From Ministeria vibrans ATCC 50519 (lineage: Eukaryota > Opisthokonta > Filasterea), in the NCBI GenBank assembly GCA_943704425.1, contig CALSCP010000368.1, positions 74,384 to 102,520 on the forward strand: a stretch of DNA of 28,137 bases, read 5' to 3'. Of the stretch, positions 1-10,237 are shown piece by piece. Within the stretch, counting starts at the first letter, position 1. Each line of letters begins with the position of its first letter. Made by a program: the position numbers and the translations under genes. The notes below the pieces were generated by a model. That model saw nothing but the letters and a program-made list of their open reading frames with translations. It searched no databases and was not told the DNA's origin.

Positions 1-20
1 CTCTCTCTCTCTCTCTCTCC
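1..20. repeat. CT microsatellite at left edge
   Basis: (CT)9 on plus, in the intron downstream of the last visible acyltransferase exon (GA repeat in its sense strand). Confidence 0.9.
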
Positions 21-31
21 CTCACACGTAC

Positions 32-1622
32 CAGAAAATTCGAGGAAGAAAGCCACAAAGTAGCCGGCATGAAATCCATGCCAGATGGCAAGATAGACGA
101 GGGTGAGCAGCGTCGACGCATGCTTGTTCCCCAGGAACATTAATCGCTTAAAAACATACCGCTACACAACCAATCGACCACAGAAAGAGAGAAAGAAAGA
201 GAGTAAGGAATGAGAATATATAAAGGAAAGAGAAAATAGTGAGACACACATATCTCTCTGTCTCACTTACCTTGGCCCAGAAGTTGGTGCGCACATTGAA
301 GGAGGCAACCATACCTTGGCAGTTGAGCGCACGCTCAAAGCCAAACGGGATAATGTTCTGCAGCGCATTGAATGTGTATGAGCCGTCCACTGCAAAGAGA
401 AGTAGCAAACAACATTCAAAAGATGGACAAAAAGAACGCGTGTGTGTTGGAGATACCCTTTCCGGAAAACGAGATGCCAGAGAGAATGCAGCTGCCCTCG
501 GCCACCAGCCACACACCCATGTAACGACAGATAAGCACGCGCGATACTGCCATAACAAATCTGTGGTCATTTGGGGTGGGGTGGGTGTTAGTTGTGGGTG
601 AGGGGTGAGTGAGTGTGTGTTTGTGTGAGTGTACAGCAGTCGGTCAAGGTAGAAGCCGCCGGTAAGGAAGTCGGCGGAGCGCAGGTGAGCAACGGGGAAG
701 ATGGGTGTGAGCACGGCGTTAATGCCAATGTACACTACACCCAGCGCAAAGCGCGTCAGTGCGGTCCAGAACATCGCCATGTGCATTTTCGGATCCTTTT
801 GTGCGTCGGCGGGCACAATGTCGCCTGCGACGTAACGTAGGTAGCGCTGCATGGGGAACTGCGGGCCCACCTGCACACCCCCAAAGAAGGAGCAGTATGC
901 AAGCATTTCGAGCAGCGAAGGACGTGTGGTAAGCACGACAGGGTCGGCTGCGTCTGCTTTGGCGTACTTTTCAGCCACTGAAAGTGCAAAGACATTTTCA
1001 CGTGTAAGTGTAAGTGTGTGCGCGCTCTCTCTCTCTCTTTCTCTCTTTGCACATCTCTTTCGTACAAGCCTTGTCACAGCCATCGGCATAATCATATGCA
1101 ATGGACACTACTCGCAGAGTGAGAATGCATTCGACTGTCGTAATGTTAATGTCGTAGTCCTCCGTCGCATAAATGGAGTAGAGATAGAGCAGTTTGGCAA
1201 GACTCAGCACAACGACAGTCTGAGCCATTCTGGCCGTCTACGAGACACGCAAATGTCAGACAGCCCACTGCATGACACAACGATCGGTCTGAGCGCGTAC
1301 TGGACCCATGAAGACCATCAGCAGCCAGGTGGCGACGACAGTAACGAGAACTTGGACGACGCTCTCACCATAGCTGTAGTACACCAAACCAAGACCGGTC
1401 GCCATGAAATACACGTGTTGCACGAGTGCCGGAAAGACCGACACTAGACGTGCCCCAATGGCGGCCGGGTAGCCCTTCGACAAGGTGAAGTTCAGCGGGG
1501 TTATTCAAATCGAGCGCACTTACCAGCATCACCGACAGCAGCAGGCGAATGGCGGTCGCATTGACGCCCACCGCATCCGCAATGGTCTGGTCCAACACCG
1601 CAAACTGTTGAAGGTACTCCAT
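32..1622 (-). CDS. MBOAT lysophospholipid acyltransferase, LPCAT3/MBOAT5-like (3' end missing)
   Basis: Seven exons on the minus strand: 1622-1524, 1474-1301, 1237-1066, 977-635, 560-457, 389-271, 161-32. The gene continues past the left edge; about 380 residues are present. The family acylates lysophospholipids in the ER membrane (Lands cycle remodelling). Visible family marks, in order, are an N-terminal hydrophobic segment followed by GYP, the block GGVQVGPQFPMQRYL, the block WLVAEGSCILSGI, the conserved Asn region FNVRTNFW, and the catalytic-His block WHGFHAGY around residues 364-371. Several hydrophobic membrane segments are evident. The start at 1622 is the first ATG and the exon joins restore an uninterrupted family-like protein; each join is GT/AG. 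The C-terminal transmembrane part lies outside the window. It is divergent from the NRDE2-like gene, with 132 bp between start codons. Family assignment is strong; substrate preference cannot be read. Confidence 0.88.
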
Positions 1623-1754
1623 TGAGAAAGAATGTGATTGAACATTGATCGTTGAATGATTTGAATCATTCCCAAAGTTCGCTAATCGGCCGATTCTTTT
1701 TATCTGAATTCTGAAAAACTATTCTTTTCTTTATCTGCCTTTGCGTCGTATCCC
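1623..1754. promoter_or_regulatory. Divergent promoter between acyltransferase and NRDE2-like gene
   Basis: Only 132 bp separate the two start codons, so both 5' UTRs and the core promoters must lie here or inside the genes. It holds a TTGATC at 1645-1650, an inverted repeat AATGATT-tg-AATCATT at 1655-1670, and a perfect 12-bp palindrome AATCGGCCGATT at 1684-1695. A T/C-rich stretch precedes the plus-strand ATG. No obvious TATA box was seen. Promoter function is inferred from position. Confidence 0.55.
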
Positions 1755-4700
1755 ATGAGCGACCCACCCGCTTCAGAGGACCCCCTAGCGGCCCTCGAGC
1801 GCGGAGGATTCTCCTCGTTCTCGTCCTTCTCGTCGTATCAACCTGCCAAAGTGGATTCGGTCGCGGCGGATCGACAGCGGCAACAACGACGCGAGCGTCC
1901 CGTCGATAGTGACGACAACGAGCAAGAGGAGAGACGCAAGCGCAAGAAGCACAAGAAGAAACACTCGGCGAAGTCATCAGCAAAACAACCGTCGTCGTCT
2001 GCCACTGCCACGCTCGTGCCTCCAGCCGCACCCTCCTTGTATGTGTCGTCGAGGGCTGTCGAGGGGGCCTTCCGCGTCGATCGAAAGGGCGACCAGCACA
2101 ATGTCGCGTACAACTCGCTCTATGCGCACGACATTCCCGCCTACCGTCGTCCCTACGGTGCCTTCTGCCTCGGGGTCCCGCCTCTTCGCCTGGCCTTTGA
2201 CGATCGCCGTGGCATCACTGCGACCGCAAGGCGCAATCGTTTGCTGGCGCGTTCGGGCGACCGTGATGCGTCGACCTTTCGTTTGCACCGATACTGTCAT
2301 GCCGCACAAGCAAGACTGCTGCGAAAGACTGTACCGCTTCCCGTTCTCGCCACACTCTCTCCTTCTTCTTCTTCTTCTTCTTCAACTACTACTACTACTA
2401 CTCCGAGCACAACGAACCCGGACTACATCCCACTTGAGAGCCCCACAGTCAGTGTGCCGAAGCCTAGAGCTCGTGCCGACCCTTCCGACTCCGCGTCCGC
2501 CCTCACCACCACCGCCACACCGGATCCCGTCATGGTGCGCACACGTCAGCTGAATGAAGAGCTTCGATTACGACCGCACGATGTGTCGCTCTGGCTTGCG
2601 CTCGTGTCCCACCAAGACCAGGTGGTGCCCGAGACACTGCGCAGTCGAGAGACTGTTCTGCTCGAAAAGAAGCTTTCTATCTACGAGAGGGCCATCGAGG
2701 CTAATCCTACGGTGGATGGACTCATTGCACTACAGCTGTCGCTTTGCGAAGATCTGCAAGACCGCGAGACGGTCGAGCAGCGCTGGCGTCAGACACTCTT
2801 CCGCCGACCCGCGTCCACTCTGCTTTGGCGTCGCTACCTTTCTTTTGTCAATGCCAACTTTTCGTCGTTCACAGCCGACGCGCGCCAGCAGGCCTATGAG
2901 CGATGTTTGCGCATGGTCTCGTCGGTACGTGACGGTTCGTATCGCGCCGCTTCGTTCGACGGCTCGCCCGCCGCTCAACAGCACCTTGAGCAGGAGAGTG
3001 CGCGACTCTTTGCACGTGTATGCGAGCAAATGTGCCATTCGGGTTACCTCGAGCGATCCATCGCCGCCGTCCAGGCACTCTTCGAGCTCAACCTGTTTTT
3101 GCCTGAGTCGCTCAGCGACACACTCACTGTCGGGCGCGTTGCTTTTCTCGAAGCCTTCTGGGACAGCGGCGCGGCGCGCTTTGGTGAAGAGGGCGCGAGC
3201 GGATGGGCCGCCTGGCACACGCTGCCCAAGACGCAACAGCGTGGACTCGGGTCGCGCGACAGCGGGGCCGTGAGCGACGATGATGAGGCGGAGGAGGCAG
3301 AGGAGGATAATGACGACGAGAATGGCACGGGTGTTGCGCGGCGATGGCGACTGCTCGAACAGCGCCGCGCCCACACGCACTGGCGACCGTACAAGGAAGA
3401 CGCGGCGGCGGACCTTGTCGACGCTGATCGTGTGGTCGTCTTTGACGACATTAGTGGTCTGCTGTTTTGCACTCGCTCGCTTCCGCTGCTTGACCGTCTG
3501 CTTCGTGTGCTCCTGCGTCTGCTAGATGCCTCGTGGTGTCTCACGATGCCTCGCGACACCAGTGCCAGTGCGTGGGAGCTCGATCGACACGCACAGGAGA
3601 TCAATCCGGCACGCGTCAGTGCCGCCACCGAGTCGACCATTGGTCCGCTCGATGAGGCGCCTGCTGTGCACTTCCTTCCCGTTGCGCGTCCCCGCCACAC
3701 CACCGATGTTGCCTGGCCTCTTTCCCTTCACCTCTTTGTCGGGCGACTTCTCCAGCAAACCGCCATGGCGTTTGCCGCGCACGAGTGTCACGCTGACGAT
3801 CCACTACTTGCGGCCGGACTCGCTGACGAGTATGCCGCTGCAGCAGTGCTTTATGCAACTGCAACTGATGCACTGCTTGATCAGACGGCAGAGGCGACAA
3901 CGACAGCGACATCAACATCAACTGCCGAAACGACGACAACAATGCCAATGAAGGTGAAAAAGAAGAAGAAGAAGGCGAGCCATGGACGTGCGCTGGCCAA
4001 GCAACTGCTGCAACACGAGCGGTTTGCGTCGTCAGCGTGGGTCTGGTCAGCGTACGCCGAGACTGCTCCCGACCCGTGTGCCGTCTACACGGCTATGGTG
4101 CAGGCGGCCGCCGACTGGCCTGCCCACCAGCGTCTCATGCTACCCGTTCTGGTGTTGCGTCGCGCACTGCTCTGCTCGCCCACCGAGGGTGCCATGACAA
4201 CTCTTGCGGCGCTCTGTGCGCTCGTTGACGACGACATCGATGCCGACCCGTCGCCCACGCGACTCTTGCGCTGTCGCTCGCGTTTTTCCGCGCTTCCTCT
4301 GCCCGCGGGTGATACAGTAGCCAGTGCTCCAGCTGTGCTTGCGTTCACTTCCACGCGTACGTGTCACGCACTCTTTGCCTACCTCAACATGGGCGGCGTC
4401 TCACTCACGGCTGCCCGTGAAATTTTTGCCGCTGCGCACGCACACGTGTCGTCGTACCTCTCGCTACAACGGGACGCACGTACGCTTGCCGCCGAACAAC
4501 TCTTCCTGCAAGAGTCACATTTGTTGCAGTACCACGCACGGCTGCACGCGACCCCTCCACGTCTGCTGCGCACTCACTGCGAGCGCGCCCTTGCCCTCTT
4601 TCCCGCCAACCTCCACCTGCTGCGTGCCTTTGTCGACAACGAGCGCCGCAGTCGCATCTCCGGACATCTGCGTCGCTTTCTCGATGCACTCTGTGCGCAC

Positions 4701-5114
4701 ACGCAATCACCGCTTGTCTGGCAAGTGGCCATTGAGTCCGAGATGGGACTGCCGGCCGGTCAAAACAGAGCACGTGCTTTACTTGCGCGCGCTCTCTCGT
4801 CCACCGCTGCGACCTCTCGTGTTGGTACTTCACCCTCTGCCATGGCACCCAACGACCCGACTGCCACATTTGACGATCGTGTTGACGTACGCCAGTCGGC
4901 TTTGCTGTGGCGTCTTGAGCTAGCTGCACACTCGGACGAGACGGCTCGCGTCAAGCATCGCGTGTACGCAGCGCTACAGCGCGTGCCCGGTGTCAAGGCG
5001 ATCTTCCTCGATGCTGTTGCGTCGAACGCCTTTGCTCCCGACGAGGCCTGCGACCTCATGGTGGAGAAGGGACTTCGCGTGCGCTGTTTTCCCGAGGAGT
5101 TGTCTGTATTATGA
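1755..5114 (+). CDS. NRDE2: NRDE2-like nuclear RNA surveillance protein
   Basis: Single exon, 1119 residues, close to the usual length of animal NRDE2. Animal and yeast relatives (NRDE-2, Nrl1) are nuclear proteins that bind the MTR4 helicase and act in RNA silencing, exosome control and splicing fidelity. The N-terminus is Ser-rich, followed by an acidic then strongly basic, nuclear-localisation-like Lys/Arg stretch (about residues 55-75) and a low-complexity linker. Around residues 100-132 is the conserved family block containing RVDRKGD and SLYAHDIPAYRRP, which corresponds to the region implicated in MTR4 binding. From about residue 258 onward are helical HAT/TPR-like repeats, with tags such as WLALVSHQD, LWRRYLSF and the terminal EKGLRVRCFPEE. 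Acidic (about 510-525), Thr-rich and Lys-rich (about 735-745) low-complexity inserts interrupt the repeats. The ATG at 1755 is the first in frame and directly precedes the family-like N-terminus. The absence of introns is notable among intron-rich neighbours. Confidence 0.87.
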   Translation: MSDPPASEDPLAALERGGFSSFSSFSSYQPAKVDSVAADRQRQQRRERPVDSDDNEQEERRKRKKHKKKHSAKSSAKQPSSSATATLVPPAAPSLYVSSRAVEGAFRVDRKGDQHNVAYNSLYAHDIPAYRRPYGAFCLGVPPLRLAFDDRRGITATARRNRLLARSGDRDASTFRLHRYCHAAQARLLRKTVPLPVLATLSPSSSSSSSTTTTTTPSTTNPDYIPLESPTVSVPKPRARADPSDSASALTTTATPDPVMVRTRQLNEELRLRPHDVSLWLALVSHQDQVVPETLRSRETVLLEKKLSIYERAIEANPTVDGLIALQLSLCEDLQDRETVEQRWRQTLFRRPASTLLWRRYLSFVNANFSSFTADARQQAYERCLRMVSSVRDGSYRAASFDGSPAAQQHLEQESARLFARVCEQMCHSGYLERSIAAVQALFELNLFLPESLSDTLTVGRVAFLEAFWDSGAARFGEEGASGWAAWHTLPKTQQRGLGSRDSGAVSDDDEAEEAEEDNDDENGTGVARRWRLLEQRRAHTHWRPYKEDAAADLVDADRVVVFDDISGLLFCTRSLPLLDRLLRVLLRLLDASWCLTMPRDTSASAWELDRHAQEINPARVSAATESTIGPLDEAPAVHFLPVARPRHTTDVAWPLSLHLFVGRLLQQTAMAFAAHECHADDPLLAAGLADEYAAAAVLYATATDALLDQTAEATTTATSTSTAETTTTMPMKVKKKKKKASHGRALAKQLLQHERFASSAWVWSAYAETAPDPCAVYTAMVQAAADWPAHQRLMLPVLVLRRALLCSPTEGAMTTLAALCALVDDDIDADPSPTRLLRCRSRFSALPLPAGDTVASAPAVLAFTSTRTCHALFAYLNMGGVSLTAAREIFAAAHAHVSSYLSLQRDARTLAAEQLFLQESHLLQYHARLHATPPRLLRTHCERALALFPANLHLLRAFVDNERRSRISGHLRRFLDALCAHTQSPLVWQVAIESEMGLPAGQNRARALLARALSSTAATSRVGTSPSAMAPNDPTATFDDRVDVRQSALLWRLELAAHSDETARVKHRVYAALQRVPGVKAIFLDAVASNAFAPDEACDLMVEKGLRVRCFPEELSVL

Positions 5115-5203
5115 AACAAAAGTGTACACTACAATATGCGACTCATTCTCTCTTTCTTTCTGTCTGTCGCTGATCAAAATTCAAAAATGATCATAATTCT
5201 TCA
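5115..5203 (+). promoter_or_regulatory. Short same-strand gap before the carboxylase gene
   Basis: The 89 bp between the NRDE2-like stop and the carboxylase ATG must hold the 3' UTR of one gene and the promoter or 5' UTR of the next. It has a pyrimidine-rich stretch (5146-5169), then GATCAA at 5172-5177 and an AT-rich segment with ATTCAA and TTCAATG just before the start codon. No AATAAA signal lies between the genes. Confidence 0.4.
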
Positions 5204-8200
5204 ATGCACCGAGTGTTCGTGGCAAACCGAGGAGAGTGCGCGTCTCGTGTCGCGCGCGCCGTCACCGCCCTGGGCTGGCATGCCGTCGTGCCGCCTGCGA
5301 ATGCAGACCTGAACTTCTTCTTGAGTCCCGAGCGTCTAGCCAAGGCAGCTGTCGACGAGCGCTGCTCCATGCTGCACCCTGGCTGGGGGTTTCTGTCCGA
5401 GTCGCGACGCCTGGCAGACTCGTGCGACGAGCAGGGAATACGCTTTGTCGGCCCTTGCGCGGACGCCCTCGACGCCTTTGCCGACAAACTACGCGCGCGC
5501 GAGTTTGCCGGTCGCGTCGGCTTGCCCATCGTCGAGGCGTCTCCCATGCTGGCGTCTCCCGGAGACGCTGCTCGCTTTGCCAGTGAGAAGAACCCTATCG
5601 AATCGAATCGATTTTGGTTGTTTTGACTCGTTTGTTTTGTTTGTTTTGTTTTTGTGTGATTGACGTTAGACGGTCGTGACATTGTTCTCAAGGCGGCGGC
5701 AGGAGGCGGTGGCAAAGGAATCAGGGTGGTGTATGCTGGAGAGGACGTGGAGTCGGCGTTTGCGCGGTGTCAATCGGAGGCTCTGTCGGCCTTTGGCGAC
5801 GGCACGGTGTATGCGGAATTGCTTGTGCGCGACTGCCGCCACATTGAAGTGCAAGTTGTGGGCGACGCGCAGGGTAACGTGCAACACCTGTATGAGCGCG
5901 ATTGTTCGTTGCAACGACGACATCAAAAGATCATCGAGCTGGCGCCCTCACCGTTCATATCGGACCAAGTCCGTGAAGCTGTGGTGCACGATGCGTTGCG
6001 TCTGGCTCGAGCCTGCCCCTGGCGCCCTCTTGTCGCGTGCACCTTTGAGTTTCTCGTCACACCCCAGCAGCACTACTTCCTCGAGGTGAACGCTCGTTTG
6101 CAAGTCGAGCATGGTATCACAGAGATGGTGAGTGGCGTCGATTTGGTACAAACACAACTGCGACTTGCACGCGGTGAGCTGCTCTCCGCGTGTCTTGGCG
6201 CCATGCCCAAAAGCCCCCAACGATTTGCTGTGGAAGCGCGTGTGACCGCCACGAGTGTCGGCACTCTCACCGAGCTAAGTTTCCCTTCAGTCTTGGCCGG
6301 TGAGCAGCGTATTGATGCAGGCGAGCACCTTGCCGTCGGCCAACACATCACGGCCGACTTTGATCCGATGCTATTTAAGGCAATGGCAAGCGGCGCATCT
6401 CTCACCGAAGCACTGACGTTGCTACGCGCACTCTTGGACAACGTACGTCTTGCGGGTGTTCACACCAACATGGTCGAGCTGCATGCGCTGTTGGGGCGAG
6501 GGATCGCAGGCGAGTTCGCGAACATGACCACGGGAGCGCTGGACGCAGAGGACGCAGCTCGTGTCGAGCAAGAGCGCACGCGGTTGCTGGCTCAGGCGGA
6601 CACTATTGTAGCGGTGCGCATGCCGTTTACGGCGACCCTTGTGGAAGTGCACGTACGCGATGGTGAGCACATTGGTGCCGGTGCACCCGTTGCAACCGTG
6701 CGTCACATGAAAATGGAGCACACATTGCGTGCCGCGTGCGACGGTACAGTTGGATGCTCGGATGCAATTCCAGCGACAACAGGCACAACGCTTGAGGCAG
6801 GCACACTGCTTGTTTCGCTTGAACGATCTGCATTGCCTTCATCATCGGCGCAACGTCGCGTGGAGAGGGTACACCAACATCTGGCGGCGGATTCGCGACA
6901 GGCCGAAGTGGACGAGCTGGCCCGACGCCATGCCATGGCTCTCGAGCTGGGCGGCGCCGAGGCTGTGGCACGTCACAAGAAGGCCGGCAAGCTGACGTGT
7001 CGCGAACGTCTGGCTGCGCTACTTGATGAAGGGTCGCTGCGAGAGATTGGCTCACTTGCCGGCAAGGGCGTGTACAACGACGAGACGGGCGCTCTCGAGT
7101 CGTTCACCCCAGCCAACTTTGTGGGTGGTCGTGGCACGGTGGACGCACGTCCCATTGTGGTCGGCGCCGACGACTTTACGGTGCGTGCGGGACATGCGGA
7201 CGGTGGCAATTTCCGCAAGGCTGTTTACATTGAAGAGATGGCGCGCGAGTGGCGCGTCCCCATGGTGCGTCTAATTGACGGTGCAAGCGGCGGAGGTTCC
7301 ATCACGCTGCTCAAGGAGTACGGCGCGACGTATGTCCCGCCGCTCTTTGGGATGACCTCGAGCATGGCGATGATGGCTGAAATCCCTGTGGTGGCGGCGG
7401 TGCTCGGGAGTGTTGTGGGTCTGGGAGCGGCCAAGGCGGTTTTGAGCCATTTTTCAGTGATGGTGCGCGACACGGCGCAGCTCTTTGCTGCGGGACCGCC
7501 TATTGTGGCTCACGCCACCGGCGAGAATGTTGACAAGAATACACTTGGCGGCACTGACGTACACGGTCCCAATGGTACCGTAGACAATGTGGTGGACAAC
7601 GAGCGCGAGGCGATTGCCAGTGTGCGTCGCTTCCTCTCGTACCTTCCGACTAACGCGTGGGAACTGACACCTCGCATTGATCCCCAACGATTGAGCGGTG
7701 ACGACGTCGTTGACCGCGCAATTGCCCGCAGTCGCATGCAAGAGGAGTTGCTGTCGTTGGTGCCGCGCAATCGCCGGGCGTCCATTGATGTGCGGCGCAT
7801 TGTGGAGTGTGTTGTTGACGACAACTCCTTCTTTGAGATTGGTCGTCTGCACGGCGTCGACGTGGTGTGCGGTCTTGCGCGCGTTGATGGGCGTGCCATT
7901 GGTGTGCTTGCTTCCGACAGCGCGACCCCATCCGGTGGCTGTCTGACTGCGGCTGGTGCTCAGAAGCTGCGACGGCACGTGGACCTGTGTGACTCGTTTC
8001 ATCTGCCCATGCTGTCGTTTGTGGACCAGCCTGGATTTCACGTTGGCGTTGCGGCCGAGGCAGCTGGCACGTTGCGACATGGGGCTTCGGCCATGGCCGC
8101 CATGTACGAAGCAACCATTCCGTGGTTCTCGGTCATTATTCGGCGATGCTACGGTGTGGGCGGTGCGGCTCTGGTGGACCGTGGTGACCCCGACGTGAGA

Positions 8201-8488
8201 GTTGCCTGGCCGTCGGCCGAGTGGGGCTCGCTGCCGCCCGAGGGAGGAGTTGAGGCGGGCTTTCGTCGACAGCTGGCTTCGGCCGGCGACCAGGCCGAGG
8301 CGATGCGCCAGTCGATCATGGCCGAGTACGCCAAGCTGAGCTCACCGATGCGCACTGCGGAGCAGTTTGGCATTGAAGAGATCATTGATCCAAGGCAAAC
8401 TCGCCTGCTGGCGTGCGAATGGGCCGAACTGGCCTACCGCAAGATGCAACACGATGTGAGGCCCATTGGCAGACGCTATCGGCCGTGA
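5204..8488 (+). CDS. Single-chain biotin-dependent acyl-CoA carboxylase (BC-BCCP-CT fusion)
   Basis: Two exons, 5204-5582 and 5670-8488, joined through an 87-nt intron (GTGAG to TTAG), give 1065 residues. Exon 1 opens with the biotin carboxylase signature VFVANRGE and contains MLHPGWGFLSE. The join restores the ATP-grasp region, with KAAAGGGGKG, ERDCSLQRRHQKIIE and EVNARLQVEH (BC about 1-410). The biotinyl domain (about 438-510) carries HMKMEH, with the acceptor lysine at about residue 474. The carboxyltransferase N half (about 535-790) has GHADGGNFRKA and ASGGGS; the C half ends near residue 1055 with TPSGGCLTAAGA, FVDQPGFHVG and WPSAEWGSLPPEGG. This order and length match single-chain long-chain acyl-CoA carboxylases of actinobacteria rather than eukaryotic ACC1, PCC or MCC. 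Expected chemistry is ATP-dependent carboxylation of biotin, then of an acyl-CoA. No mitochondrial presequence is visible, since the BC fold begins at residue 3, so it is probably cytosolic. The BC N-lobe is about 20 residues shorter than usual. Confidence 0.9.
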
Positions 8489-8610
8489 AGCAAGAAAAAA
8501 TATTTTTAAAGGAAGAAAGGGAAGATATCAACGATTTTGTGTCATAGTTTATACGATCGCTTGTGTACTGTACAGTCGGAAAATAATGTCCAAAGGTCTC
8601 CTCTCTTTCG

Positions 8611-8616
8611 AATAAA
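8611..8616 (+). terminator. Poly(A) signal AATAAA of the carboxylase gene
   Basis: Canonical AATAAA lies 123 nt after the carboxylase stop codon and before the converging gene. Its use is inferred. Confidence 0.45.
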
Positions 8617-8624
8617 ATGTTGGC

Positions 8625-8668
8625 TTTCTCTCTCTTCTCTCTCTCTCTCTCTCGCTCTCTGTCTCTCT
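8625..8668. repeat. CT microsatellite
   Basis: Interrupted (CT)n tract in the shared 3' region of the convergent carboxylase and PIP5K genes. Confidence 0.85.
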
Positions 8669-8685
8669 AAGTCGCTCAATTCTCA

Positions 8686-10175
8686 TCAGACAACGGAGAA
8701 CTCCTCTGAGGCATCCATCCGCACTGCAGAGGACGATCCGCCCATCGACGATTCCTGCGACGTGGCCAGCGACCCTTCGCCGAGCGCATAGCGTGTGGCA
8801 GCACCAATGTGGGAAACGGAAAGTGTACTCCCAATACCAATTACTTGGCCAGACGTGAGAATCACACCGCTCTCCGTAATGGTCTGGGCGCCCGCACGCC
8901 GCCTGGCCGACGACGTGTCGGCGACCGATTTGCGGCGGTTGCCACGCAAAAACGAGAACATGCGCAACAAAGAGGTGCGGGACGGAGAGCGCTCACTTTG
9001 CACCTCGTCGGAATCACTGGTTCGTCCATGGCGCTGTAGCGACGCGGACGCCGGTGTGGTCGTTGGATTTGGTGTGGAGGACGTGATTGTAGTTGATGAA
9101 GTCGCAGCGGGAGCAGCGGCACCGGTTGTCTCAATAGGAGCTGGCCCTGTGCCAGCGGCACGGTCGCTCGCAGTGGGCGACTGAGATGGTGATACTCGAG
9201 TGGTTGTGGGAGCAGAGGTCGTCAGAGGGGCGGCTGAAGCTGAAGGTGCAGGTTGCTGTGAGAAGACGACCTTTTTTATCGGTGTGGGCGGTGGACTGTC
9301 GTCAAAGGTGGTGGCGGTGGGTGCGGAAATGGCCATTTCCGAGACGCTTCCGTTGGATGAGGGTGGTTCGGCAAATAGCGATGTGGGACGCGAGCCATTG
9401 ATCTGTTTGGCGTCAGCAATGGGCCGTAAGATGACAGTAGTGTTCGGTGCGCTTGTGGATGTGCTCATGCGGTTGCCGTGTGGCGACGTGGGCGACGAGA
9501 CGGAGGTGGGTCGCTTGTAGGGAGTCGATGGCAGGGTGGAGGTCTCGTCCAACGTCTTGGAACGGCCCCACGTCGAGGAGTCACGGAAACGCGAGTACGG
9601 CCGCGTCGAAGAGAGCGACGGACTACTTGCGGTCGGGACTAGCGCATCAGCAGCAGTCGAAGTCACAAGGATACCGCTACTCGATACGCCTGCGTGGGTG
9701 GCGACAGGTGATGGGGGCGGCAAGGAATCATCGTTGATGGCAGGTGCAGTGCTGCGCCGCTTCTCCATCCGCGAACGACGGTTTCCCTTGCCCTTGCGCG
9801 TTGGCGGTTCGTCTTCTTCGTCACCCTCATCCAGCTTAAACACATGGTCGCGGAAAAAGTTGGTAAAGCGCGTCTCGTAGAATTCGGGACGATGCACGGA
9901 AATCGTATCCGCTTGCTAAAGTGAACAACAAAGGGGGAAAATGAATAATATGTTCAGAAAGAAAAACTGATATGTGAAAGAACGATAGTACCCCTGGATG
10001 GATGAGAGCCTTCCAAGTGTGCTCAAGCTTCTTGCGAGTGCGGTACTGCTGGAGAATGTCAATGATGCCAATAAAAAGAAGACAGCGCTCGCCTCGAGCG
10101 GTCTTGGCGAGCAGCCCACCCTTCCTGCAACAGTATCGAAAGAAGTATTAGATACATTATTGGTGTGTGTATGTA

Positions 10176-10237
<62 letters not shown>

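Larger units (their letters stand above)
8489..8685. other. Convergent 3' region between carboxylase and PIP5K
   Basis: The 197 bp between two converging stop codons must hold both 3' UTRs. A plus-strand AATAAA at 8611-8616 fits the carboxylase poly(A) signal. A CT-rich microsatellite follows at 8625-8668, immediately before the PIP5K stop on the other strand. No clear minus-strand AATAAA was found. Confidence 0.5.

Noticed and set aside
239-840. Plus-strand open frames across the acyltransferase
   Set aside because: They cross several minus-strand exon and intron boundaries and have no family features, while the minus-strand exons rebuild an MBOAT enzyme.
9186-9880. Plus-strand open frames opposite the PIP5K tail
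   Set aside because: They show no recognisable motif and mirror the low-complexity Ser/Thr/Pro tail of the kinase on minus.
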